NCBI GenBank assembly: GCA_033060915.1
Contig: CM065384.1
Coordinates: 15,680,001-15,744,000, forward strand
DNA length: 64,000 nt
Direction of reading: 5' to 3'
Source: Euryodendron excelsum
Taxonomy: Eukaryota; Streptophyta; Magnoliopsida; Ericales; Pentaphylacaceae
The notes under the pieces are model-generated. The model did no database searches. It had not been told where the DNA came from and was given only the letters and a program-made list of their open reading frames with translations. Shown here piece after piece: positions 21,455 to 31,769 of the stretch. The stretch's first letter is position 1; every line of letters starts with the position of its first letter. A program made the translations under genes and the position numbers.

Positions 21455-23654
21455 TGTTGGCCCAAAAGGCAACCAAAGAGGAGGGGTGAATTGGGTTTTT
21501 CGAAGATTAATGCTAGTTAAGATTAATTAAAATTAATCTAAGCAAAGTAATAATGATCAATCTATATATGATGCAATGTAATCAGTGGAAATAAAGAAAA
21601 CAGAGCAATAGAAGGGAGACACAGATTTACTAAGGTTCAACCACAAACCGTGGTTTACGTCCTCACCCCAAGACCTCCTTAAAGTCTTCTTCCAATATGT
21701 AATCACCTATTATAAGATGGGCTACTGATTGACAAAGTGCTCAGCTCACTATACAAGAACTCCTCACCGAGCTCTTCAATCTCCAAGTGGTCCAATCTCC
21801 ACTCAAACTTACAAGAGTTTTACTTTCACAAGAGAACTCTCAATTACAAGTGTATAAAAGTATACAAGTCACTAACACACTCTCTTGCAAGAGTTGATTT
21901 TACAATCTGATCTCACAAGAATAAAACATGAAGAATGTTCAGGAATATCAGGTTGATCAGTGATTTTTGTCTCTTGTTGTTTCTTCCTCTTGATTCTTTT
22001 TTATAAATGCAGTTGGAGGCTAGTATATAAACCCTTACATTGATTCCATCCGTTGGAGGTAGTTGGGCTTCATTAATGGACATCCAATCTGTTATAATGT
22101 TAGGAAAACTAGCCATTATATCCAATGAGTCGGCTCCAGATTTGTGGAGTCGACACTTTCTACTTCTGCATTTACCAGATGTTATTCACTGACTTCATGA
22201 GTCCGCTCTTCATATCAATAAGGTGACTCCTTATTCATTTTATCTTCACATCTTTGTCTTCTACTGTTATGAGGCGATACTTCATTATCAGGAGTCCGCT
22301 CTTTGTTCATTCGATCTTTAGTCTTTTATTTCTGTTGTCATGAGGCGACTCTTCATCTTTATGTGTCCGCTCGTTGATCATGTCATATTCAAGCCTTTGC
22401 GTTTGTCTCCATGAGGCGACTCTTCATTACAATGAGTCCACTCTTTGTCTATTTAGTCTCCAGGCTTTTTGCTTCTGTGATTTAGAGGCGACTCTTCATT
22501 TTTCATGAGTCCACTCATTGACCTTTTGTCTTCAGACCTTTTGCTTCTGTAACCATGAGACGACTCCTCATTTCAATGAGTCCGCTCGTTGTTCATTTTA
22601 TTTTCAAGCCTTTTTACTTCTGTGACAATGAGGCGACTCCTTGCTTTCATGGGTCTGCTCATTGCCAATATATTTCCATTCTATCATTCAATGAACCAGA
22701 TCATTTTAGCACTGGTATAAGATCTTTAAGGAGTATCTCTTTGGGGTATGATGATCAATCAAATCTCTTTAACTCATCAGAGTTAACTTCTATTCAACTT
22801 GAATTGAATCAATCATTGGATATTGATCTTTTCTTGACTCTCAAACTATCAGAGCTTCATTAGATCAATATTCATCTTTTCTTCTATATTTGCAAAATTT
22901 TCTTCTTTAATTGTAGAACATCTCTTTTAATGCTAAGTTTCCTCAATTGTGTAGAGCTTCACAATGCTTGATTTTTGATTTCCTCTCTTTGCTAGCAATT
23001 CTTCATTCTTCATTAAAATCACTTCATTGAGACCATTGCAGACATGATGAAATCTCTTCATACATCTATTCTTCATTGATCTTTTTCATCTTAGAAGAAT
23101 TCTTCACTTGGATTTCATATAGAGATCAGACAATCATTGCGAGCCATCTTCTCAGCAACTTTAATCACATTATCTTGAATTGATCTTTGCATTCTTGATG
23201 AAATCTTCTCTTGAGCATTTTCAGTCTCTTCAACAATCAATTCCTCTTCAGCTAATCTTTGCACTTCTTCAACTAATCTTTGCATATTCTGATGAAGTCT
23301 TCAGTCTATCTTGAGTGCAAATCAATCTTCATTGAAACTATGCATATTTGGTAGAAGCTTTATTTGAACACCTTTAATCTCTTCGAATGTAAAACATTTG
23401 ATTAAAGTAGAGATAAGCGTCAATCCTCTGTTTGGTTTATTGCATAGCTCTTGGAATTCATTGCTTGATTTTGAATTTGTTGTGCATTCTCTTTGATATA
23501 TATTAGACTTAAGATTGAACTTTAAGTCTAAATTATGAACTTTATTAATCTGCACACTAAGTAGATTCATTAGTAAAATAACACAAGGTTTAGTTATCAT
23601 CAAATCAACATGAGAATTAACCTTGAGTCAACAAGGGTCAACTTTGAGTCAACA
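21455..23654 (+). mobile_element. S2: solo LTR in the LTR of A
   Basis: 2200 bp begin TGTTGGCCCAAAAGG and end GAGTCAACA. A perfect 5-bp duplication GTCAC lies at 21450-21454 and 23655-23659. The host LTR phrase GGGTG(G/C)GGTCAC-AACC is continuous without it (compare 510-520). There is no internal region. The clade is not recognised. It contains a 71-73 bp tandem array (separate entry). Short open frames inside are not convincing genes. Confidence 0.9.
22200..22680 (+). repeat. 71-73 bp tandem repeat inside S2
   Basis: GAGGCGACTC or a variant starts at 22271, 22342, 22413, 22485, 22557 and 22630. Each is followed by ATGAGTCCGCTC and a T-rich stretch ending GCTTCTGT. Copies are diverged. A degenerate unit precedes at about 22200. 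Confidence 0.85.
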
Positions 23655-24368
23655 GTCACAACCTTTTTCATGCTTCTATTTTCCATGACCTTTTTCAAAC
23701 TTCCAATTTCATAACTGTTCTTAAACTTCCAAATCCAAAAAATCTATTTTCAAATTTCTATTTCCAAATCTTTCTTTCAAAATCAAATCAAGTTTTTTTC
23801 AAATCTATTTTCAAAAATCAAAGTCTTTTCTTGCACTTGCATGCACCATATCAAATTTCTTTTCAAAATTCTTTTCTAAAGTAGATAGTTTTAGACATTT
23901 ATTAATCAAAGATTCTGAATGAGTGAACCTAGGGTGAATAAATATGTAAGTACCACAAGGGCGGGGTAGGGTGATGGCTTAGTGCCTCTTCCCTACACGT
24001 AACCAACCTCCAAAACTATATCACTGTTTTCAAAGACCAAATGAAGTTATTTTTAAAAAAATGGCTTAAATATTTTCAAAGTTTCCCAAACAACCTCTTT
24101 TCTTAAAAACCCTCTTTTAAGGAAGTTTTCAAAATTGTTTTAAAAAAACCCTAAGTGTAATCTTCGGATTGTGCTTAGTTTTTGGTGACCTAACTCACCT
24201 TAATCAAGTTAGGTGGTGACTCCAAATGTTTTCCAAAAGCCCTTTATTCAAATCAATTTTTAATTCAAACTTAGTCGCACTCGTCCTTTTAGGAGGATGA
24301 GTTCTAACAAGACTACTGTGTTTTTCTCACTTGACTTTTTCGGATGCAAAAAATTGGGCCGGGATAAC

Positions 24369-24387
24369 TGGCGACTCTACTGGGGAC
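24369..24387 (+). other. Primer-binding site of A, tRNA-Arg(ACG)
   Basis: TGGCGACTCTACTGGGGAC follows the LTR end after a 2-nt spacer. It is complementary, with one mismatch, to the 3' end of plant tRNA-Arg(ACG) including CCA. Tat/Ogre elements are known to use tRNA-Arg. The undamaged form is in B at 37676-37694. Confidence 0.85.
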
Positions 24388-25690
24388 ACTTAGAGCATTA
24401 GGCCAACATCATGTCTCTTCACCCTCACCCATTTGGGGTCTTTGATTAATTTGTCCAATTTTGTCCACTTTAAACTTTCAAAATCATGTTTTCCAAGTTG
24501 GTTTAAAAAAAAAAAAAAAAAAAACATGTCGTTGTTTGCCCTGTACTCATATTCATTCTATATTGCATTAAGTTTGTCATTCCAGTACTAACTTTTGCAT
24601 TTTTATTTTGTAGATGGACCTTTGTTCACATATTTATGTAGTGTTGTATTAACTGCTTGTATGTCGTGAATGTATGGAATGGGCAGGATGAATGGGAGTT
24701 GTTGGGCTCTTTCCTCCATTTTTTTAAAAATCACACACCTACTGCATGTGCACTTGTATTCTGTATATTTGCATTCTCTACCCTGATTTGTCCCTTCTAG
24801 TTAGAAGAGGGAATGGTATATTGGCTGTGGGTAAGATGTTGTGTCATTGCCTACGGCCTCTTAATGGTTCCCCTGCTCGGATCACCAGCCAATAATGGCA
24901 CCACCTCGAGGAGTGGGCCTAGGTTTGAAGATTTGGGAACCGAGCCTTCTTAGGAAGCATTAGTAAACCCTCAATCTCATGCTCATATAGACACCAGGTT
25001 AGCCGATCCTCTACCAGATTTAAGATACGCGCACCATTTTCAAAACCATGGAGAAAAGGGTGACTACTTTTACCTTCCTCTATATTTGTTTATTCCTGTT
25101 GTAATGCTTGTCTAACTGTTCATGCATACGTATTTACTTCAATTGCATTCTCTCTCCTTATACTCTTTGCATCCATGTTCATGCATTCAATATTCCATGT
25201 TAAGACAAGAGTTCCAAAGTAACTCAAGTCACTGCATCTCCATTCATATGATTAACCCAAAGAGAGTGACGCCAAGTTCGCTCTCCATTGCATTAAACCT
25301 ACCAAAACCCTATGAGTTCCCATGTAACCCTAAGGAATCATTGCAAGCATTTCAAGTCATCCATAAGAGGGGCCCCAATCCCTCTATGCTCATAAAGATA
25401 GTATTGCCAAGAAGACAAGGGGCAATCAATTAACAAGGTCTCTCAGTGACCTCCTTGACATCAAATCCAAATAGGGCAAATCCGAAGGCTCAAGAGTAGT
25501 TTAGGATTTCATATGTAAAACTAGATAGGTGGAAGTTCAAAGAAAAATGTTTCCCTCTCCCCCATTAAAGTGTACTCTGTTTCCTCTCGCATTCTAAATT
25601 TAAAGTTCTATGTTTCCTTTCCCTTTGAACGTACAAATGAAAGAAGATTCCCATCTGACAGTAAAGTATTTGCATATAGGGGTAGACCCC
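24388..25690 (+). repeat. Leader of element A, first part; noncoding
   Basis: It is colinear with the reverse complement of the leader of B (about 36380-37675). No gene is visible. TTTTATTTTGTAG|ATGG near 24614 is a possible splice acceptor also present in B. A 20-nt A-run lies at 24505-24524. The leader is interrupted at 25691 by B and resumes at 43167. Confidence 0.8.
25686..25690 (+). other. Left target-site duplication of B
   Basis: ACCCC here pairs with ACCTC at 43162-43166, one transition apart. Removing B and one copy gives ACCCC|CTATCTCT, matching the intact leader in B (reverse of about 36395-36410). Confidence 0.8.
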
Positions 25691-28600
25691 TGTCGCGCCC
25701 AGATTTTTCACACTCGAGGAATACTCACCCAAGCGGGAAAAATACTGTACTCTCTCGTTAGAACTCACCCTCCTAGAAGAATGAGTGCGACTGTGTTTGA
25801 ATTGAAAATTTGATTTGAATAAAGGGCTTTTGAAAAAGATTCGGAGTCGCCACCTAACTTGATTAAGGTGAGTTAGGTCACCTAAAAACTAAGCATAATC
25901 CGAAAACTACACTTAGGGTTTTTGAAAAGCAATTTTGAAAATATCCTCAAGAGAGGCTTTTTTATGAAAAACAGGTTGTTTGGCAACCTTTGGAAAACAT
26001 TTAGCCCTTTTTGAAAAATAACTCCGTTTTGGTCTTTGAAATCAGTGATCTAGGTTCGGAGGTTGATTACGTGTAGGGAAGACGCACTAAGCTATCACCC
26101 TACCCCGCCCTTTCGGTACCTACATGTCAATCTACCCTAGATTTACCTATGAGAGTCTTTGACTAACTATAGTTCAACCCTACTCACTTTAGGAAAACAA
26201 TGTTTGAAAAATATGACGCATGATATGCGAGTGCAAGATGAGAGAATTGGAAAATAGAAATTGATTTGAAAAGAAATTATTTTGATTTGAAAATAGATTT
26301 GAAGAAATAGAATTGAAATTGAAAAGTTTGAAAATTGAAAGTAGAAAGTGGAAGTTTGAAAGTAGATTGGAATTTGAGATTTGAAAAGATTTTGAAAACC
26401 GCACCCATGAGGGTGGAATTGAAAGTTTAAAAAGTATTGTGACCGCACCTATGGAGGTTGCCTACGTATCCCTTTGGGGCAATCAGGTCAGTCGTAGTTC
26501 GGACCGGAGTCCGATTGAAAAGAGATTGATTTGAAGAGGGAGATTGGATTAGAAGAAAAAGATTGAATTGAAAATTGGATTTGATTTGTGATTAGAAAGG
26601 AGATTGGAAGTTGAAATTAAGAAGAAGATTGGACCTTTATTTGAAAAGATAGATTTTGGAAAGACTTGGTTTTAGGAAACCTAGACATAGGAAAGAGAAG
26701 AGACTTAGAAAATATTTGACTTGACTTGGAAGGTTTAGGAAATTAAGGAAGATTGGATTTAGGAAATGTTCGAATTAGGAAATGTTTGATTTAGGAAAGT
26801 TTCGAATTAGGAAAGTTTCATTTTTGAAAAGTTTGGAAATTAGGAAAGTTTCGACTTAGCGGAGTTTTTAAAAAATTGGAAAGTTTTGTTTCAAGAAAGG
26901 TTTTGAAATAGGAAAGTGTTGAATTTAGAAATGTTTTAAATTAAGAAAGTTTAGTTTAAGAAAGGTTCAACTTAGGAAAGTTTTGAAAATTGGAATGTTT
27001 TGAAACAGGGAAGTTTTGAATTTGGAAATCTTTGAAAACAAGGAAGTTTTGAAAATAAGAAAGTTTCGTTTTAGGAAAGGTTTAAAAAAAGGAAAGTTTT
27101 CAGCTTAGGAAGTGTTTGAATTAAGAAAGTTTCAACTTAAGAAAGTCTTAAATTAAGAAAGTTTTGAATTTAGAAAAGTCTTAGATTTGGAAAGATTTGA
27201 AGTTTAAGAGGGTTTAGAATTTAGAAAGTTTTTGGTTTAGAAAAATTCAGCTTAAGAAAGTTTCAAATTTAGAAAGTTTTGAATTTAGGAAGCTTAGAAT
27301 TTTAGAAAGATTTGAAATTTAGAAAGTTTAGGATTTAGAAAATTTTAGAGTTTGTATTTTAGAAAGTCTTGAAATTAGGAAAGGTTTGAAAGCTTATACT
27401 TGAAAAGTTAAGATTTGAAAAGAGGGTAGAATTAGGAAAGGGTTGGATTAGGAAAGATTTTTATGTTCAAGTTTTGGAAACTTAAGATTTAGGAAAGTGA
27501 AAGTTTAGGAAGGATTCGAATTTAGGAAAGATTTGGATTTTGAAACTTAAGGAAAGATTTTGAAACCTAGGTTTGGGGCAAAGTTTGAAAATCATGTTTT
27601 TGGAAAGAAAATTAGGGTTTCCTAATCGTGGGCTCTAAGGCTTGACTTGGGCTTCTTAAGGAAAGAGTTTTTGGAAAGTGCATTTTTGGAAACGAAGGTT
27701 TTCTAGAAGGGAATCCTAGGAAGGAGTTTTTGGAACGTGAATTTGGAGAGGGAGTTTTTGGAAAAAGATTTTAGGAAAGAGGGAGTTTTGGAAAGTGTGT
27801 TTTTAGAAACGTGTTTTTTGGAAAGAAGATCCTAGAAGAGAGTTTCCAGAAGAAAAATTTTGGAAAGAGAGTTTTTAGAAAGATTTTTGGAGAGAGTTCT
27901 TAGGAAGGTGAATCTAGGGACTGATTTTAGAAAGTGAATTTTGAGGAGAGGATTTTGGAAAGGAGTTGAAAAAGAGAGTTTTGAAAAATAAATTTTGGGA
28001 GGGACTTTTTGAAAAACAATTTTGAAGAGGGGAGTTTTAGGAAAGTATGTTGAAAAAGAGATTTTTAGGAAGAGATTTTTAAAGAGAGGGAGAGTTTAGA
28101 AGGATTAAAAAACATCTCACTTTCCTAAAGCAATCCTAGCCATAAGAGGACTAAAACCACTTTAGGAAAGTGGTTTTGAAAACAATGTTTGAAAATATCG
28201 ACCAAAAGATACTTTTTATATAACACTTTCCTAAAGCAACCCCAGCCATGGAAAGGCTAGAATCACCCTAGGATTGTGATTTTGAAAACATGTTTTTGAA
28301 AAAGAGCTTTTGATGCAATTTTGAAAACAAGTTTGGAAACGATTTTTGAAAATAACTTTTTGAAAACGAATTTTGGAAGATGCAAGACTATGATATGCAC
28401 AATGCAATTTTGGGTCGTGAACATACAAGGTTAAGGCTTCACCACATAATCAAGGGGGCCGGACCCACGTGGTCTTTGGTTAGACTAGAGGAAAGCCCCC
28501 GACACGGTGACTCTCCAATAGTCCAATCCTACACATGGACCGGGAATCCCCTTGTTTTCAAGCATTCAAAGAAAGGGGGGAAAAGAGATGGGGGATTAAA

Positions 28601-28990
28601 ATAGAGAAAACCCAAGTGGGTTGGAGAGAGAAGAGAGAGGGGGGAAGTGCAGAAAATTAAAGAGGGAGCCTAACTTGTATCTTGTTTATTTTGCGCGCCG
28701 TGCAGTCTTCGATCTTCGGTCTTAGGTCTTGATCTTCACCTTCAGTCTTCAAGGATTGTCTTCAAGCTTTGAATGGCTGTTCTTCAAGTCTTCGGAGAGT
28801 GGTTGAAGGCTAGTGTATGAGTGTATGGGGGAGTGTATGAGTGTATAGGAGGCTAGGGTTTGTGTATAGTGGCTAGGGTTTAGGAAAACCTAGGTAGGCT
28901 AGGGTTTTGGAGATGCTCGAGCTTTGTATATCGAAATATAGGATTTTTAGGTTAAGTTTGCAGACCCTTTTCACGTTGAACGAGGCTCTG

Positions 28991-28998
28991 TATTTATA
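28991..28998 (-). promoter_or_regulatory. TATA box of the 3' LTR of B
   Basis: The minus strand reads TATAAATA, in the same context as in A and C. The TATA box of the 5' LTR is at 41316-41323. U3 is about 1.7-1.8 kb and R-U5 about 3.3-3.6 kb. Confidence 0.75.
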
Positions 28999-29009
28999 GA
29001 GGGAGGACA

Positions 29010-29120
29010 AGCCTGGCGCCTGTTGTAGTGGCGCCAGGGCAAAATTTATAATGGCGCCACTAGGAGTGGCACCAGGCCATTTTTTGGCTTGGCGCCACTG
29101 CTAGTGGCGCCAGCCATTTA
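29010..29120 (-). promoter_or_regulatory. GGCGCC inverted repeats upstream of TATA in B
   Basis: TGGCGCCACT (29090-29099) and AGTGGCGCCA (29103-29112) are perfect 10-bp arms with a 3-nt spacer. A second pair near 29052-29074 has one mismatch, and a further arm is near 29032. Possible roles are a protein-binding enhancer or a cruciform; neither can be decided here. Confidence 0.65.
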
Positions 29121-29364
29121 GGAAACAATTAAGGTCGGCAAGCAACGTATCTTTGACTAGATTTAGGCGCCTGTACTAGTGACTACCATGTAAACTTTAG
29201 CCTGGCTTCACTAGGAGTGACTCCGAAAAGTCCGGGAATGATTTGAAGGAGTCGGGAATGACCCGGAAGGCCGGAAAGGAGCCAGAACACTCAAAATAGT
29301 GTCCTGGAGGTATTTGACTTGAAAAATGAAGATAAGGTGAGTCGGAAAGGTTGACCGGGCCTTT

Positions 29365-29860
29365 AGGGGCAAAACGGTCAATCGGACTAGGAAACTGCCG
29401 GGGCGAACCCGGATTGTCCCGGAAAAAGACTTGGGTTCTGGAAACATTATTTAGAATGTTCCAAGAGGTTGCCGGTTTGATTCCCAGGGCCGGCGTGGTC
29501 GGAAATGGAGACCGGCCCACCAAGGGCAAAACGGTCATTTTGTACCGGGTTTGCAGGAACTGACTCGGAATGGTTCGAAAAGGTAAAGGAAGGTCGAGAA
29601 CACTATAAAAAGTATTCTCGGGACATTACCGGTTTGATACCCAGAGCCAGTGTGGTCGAAGAAGGAGACCGGCCCTCTAGGGGCAAAACGGTCATTTTGC
29701 ACCGGGTTGGCCGGAACTAACTCGGAATGGTCCGGAAAGGTAAAGAGAGGTTGAGAACACTACAAAAAGTATTCTCGGGACATTATCGGTTTGATACCCA
29801 GAGCCGGTGTGGTTCCCGGGGCGTTCGGATGCCTAGGGGCAAAATGGTCATCTTGACCGA
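29365..29860 (-). repeat. About 156-bp tandem repeat in U3 of B
   Basis: GGGCAAAACGGTCATTTTG-type motifs recur near 29367, 29523, 29680 and 29836, about 156-157 bp apart. Each is linked to CCGGTTTGATACCCAGAGCCGG. The same array is at about 41690-42180 in the 5' LTR, and sense-strand copies lie in A (18850-19070), C (51160-51500), E and G. Confidence 0.85.
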
Positions 29861-29939
29861 AAAGTCTCGAAAAGGGTCCTAAGGGTAGTCTGGTCATTTT
29901 TCACCGAAGTGAGCTAACAAACATGGGTATTGACCTAGG

Positions 29940-30500
29940 TTTTGAGTGTTTCCGCCACTCGGACGGGGTTGAGTATTTTCGTTACTCGGACGGGGTTGAG
30001 TATTTCCGCTACTCGGACAGGGTTGACGATTTGAGAGTATTTCCGCTACTCTAACAGTTCTGTGAGTATTTCCGCTACTCTAACGGCTCTGTGAGTATTT
30101 CCGCTGCTCTAACGGTTGACTATTTCCACTACTCTAACGGTTCTGTGAGTATTTCCGCTACTCTAACGGTTGAGTATTTCCGCTACTCTAACGGTTGTGT
30201 GAGTAGTTTTGCTACTCGGACCGTCTCGAGGAATAAACTGTCTTGAGAGAGGGATTGGAAAGGGGTCTTACCGTCTCCAAAGAGACGTGCCTGGATTGGA
30301 ACCGTCTCGAGGAATAAACTATCTCGCGAGAGGGATTGAAAAGGGGTCTTACCGACTCCGAAGAGACGTGCCTGGGTTTTGAGTGTTTCCGCCACTCTAA
30401 CGGCTTTGTGAGTGTTTCCGCCAGTCTGACGGCTTTGTGCGTGTTTCCGCCACTCTGACGGTTTTGTGAGTAGTTTTGCTACTCAGATCGTCTCGAGGAA
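29940..30500 (-). repeat. 27-29 bp hairpin minisatellite and 81-bp repeat in U3 of B
   Basis: About ten units of GAGTATTTCCGCTACTC plus a spacer fill 29940-30215, and variants GAGTGTTTCCGCCACTC lie at 30379-30470. Between them an 81-bp unit starts at 30219 and 30300 (ACCGTCTCGAGGAATAAACT) with a partial third copy near 30489. Each small unit is a 5-bp stem with a 7-nt loop. The array in the 5' LTR (42270-42960) differs in copy number. Confidence 0.85.
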
Positions 30501-30725
30501 TAAACTGTCTCGAGAGAGGGATTGGAATTGAAATAAGAAAGGACAATGCCCCTAAGGGCATTTTGGTCATTTTGCCTCTATTTGGGCCTGACAGGCCCGC
30601 GAAGCGATGAAAAGACGGAATTTGGACCTAGAGAATTGGTTTCGATTGGAATATGCCCAAAATGACTTGAAAACAAGTCTGGACGGAGTGTAGACTGCCG
30701 AGCGGTCAAAAATGGAGTGCTTACA

Positions 30726-30767
30726 GCTGCCCCTCTTTTTCTGTCTTTGCTTATCAAAGACAGAAAA
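30726..30767 (-). other. Polypurine tract of B with overlapping hairpin
   Basis: The minus strand reads AAAAAGAGGGGCAGC directly before the 3' LTR, the usual form for Tat/Ogre elements. TTTTCTGTCTTT (30737-30748) and AAAGACAGAAAA (30756-30767) make a perfect 12-bp stem with a 7-nt loop. One arm overlaps the tract. Confidence 0.8.
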
Positions 30768-31620
30768 CGATAAAAGTAAGAGTCTCATGTTGACTGCGAG
30801 GCAGTCGGAGGGACGGACATTGGAAATCTTCCGACAACGAGGGTCGAAAACGGATAATGGTCCAAAAAGGCCTTCGAAAACGAGTTTTGGCGGGAAAAAT
30901 GGCATTGACGGATAATGGTCCAAAATGGCCTTCGAAAACGAGTTTTGGAGGGAATTCATTTTGACCTAAGACTTGAGTTTTGAAATCTTGTTGGACAGAA
31001 AACTTAGAAAGATTTTGGAAAATAGCATTTTAGGAGACATTTTGGAGGTAATAATTTAAGAATTCTTTTGGATTTGAAAATTTTTGAGATTGACAAGGAT
31101 TTAGGATAGAAAACTTCGGAACTTGATAGAAATTTTGGAAGGAAGAATTTTTTTGAGTGAAACCTTTAAAATTTTTAAGGATTTATTTTGTCTAAGACTC
31201 TTTTGAAAGAAAAGTTTGTGGGGGCCAGGATTTGGAAAAGGGATTTTCTTGAAGAACTAAATTAGAAAAACGTGGAGATGGATTGAAAGAATTTTAGACA
31301 CGATTTTGAAAATGATTTTTGACCCTGATTTTCGAAGTAGAATTTGATTTTAAGAAGTGATTTTGAAAAAGAACTTTTGGAAAACAGAATCAGAAAACCT
31401 TTTGAAAACTAACTTTGGAAAGGAAATTTTAGAAGAAAGAATTTTTGAAAACTTTTGGAGGATAATAATAAGAAACCATTGGGAAACTGATTTTTGAGAA
31501 AGAACTTTTTGAAGAGAAAAAGTCAGAAAACTTTTCGAAAAATTTTTAAGGATCCTTTGATAGTTGACTTTAGAAAAGAAACTTTGAATGAAAAGTTTAA
31601 GAAACTTTTAGGTTGGTCTG
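30768..31620 (-). repeat. Internal B next to the 3' LTR; low complexity
   Basis: A 58-bp direct repeat (CGGATAATGGTCCAAAA... at about 30850 and 30909) is followed by AT/G-rich low-complexity DNA. No gene is visible. Confidence 0.7.
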
Positions 31621-31769
31621 AATAGGATGTATATGGAAGTTGTGTCCTTCATTTTTATTTTATGTTTCACCTTTGGTTATTATCATTATTATTTCTTTGT
31701 TGCTTTTATTTCTTTATCTTTTGAACTGCATATATCGAATTCTAATACCTCTTACCTTGACTTACCTTT

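Larger units (their letters stand above)
16095..24366 (+). repeat. 5' LTR of element A, split by S1 and S2
   Basis: It begins TGTAAGCACC and ends GGGATA (mutated GGGACA) just before the primer site. Without S1 and S2 and their duplications it is about 3.6 kb. Visible parts are U3 with GACCATTTTGCCCC units, the GGCGCC inverted repeats near 19300, a TATA box at 19447, and a very long C/T/A-rich R-U5 with hardly any G (about 19880-21400). The GGGCGGGGTAGGGTGATG block lies near 23955. Confidence 0.9.
25691..30725 (-). repeat. 3' LTR of element B
   Basis: In minus orientation it runs from TGTAAGCACTCC (30725) to GGGCGCGACA (25691). Compared with the 5' LTR it lacks about 300 bp around 27560 (present at about 39586-39884), an 18-bp duplication, and some minisatellite units. 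The sense-strand R-U5 (about 26100-28400) is nearly free of G: on the plus strand shown it is G/A/T with few C and many AGGAAAGTTT-like units. Confidence 0.92.

Noticed and set aside
26167..26448. Phe/Ser/Asn-rich open frames on the minus strand, repeated at 38174-38455 and 56602-56919
   Set aside because: They lie in the low-complexity R-U5 of the LTRs. Conservation reflects LTR identity, and composition explains the openness.
29940..30500. Regular short repeats that might suggest a CRISPR array
   Set aside because: Units are contiguous variants without unique spacers, lie in a plant retrotransposon LTR, and have no cas genes nearby.
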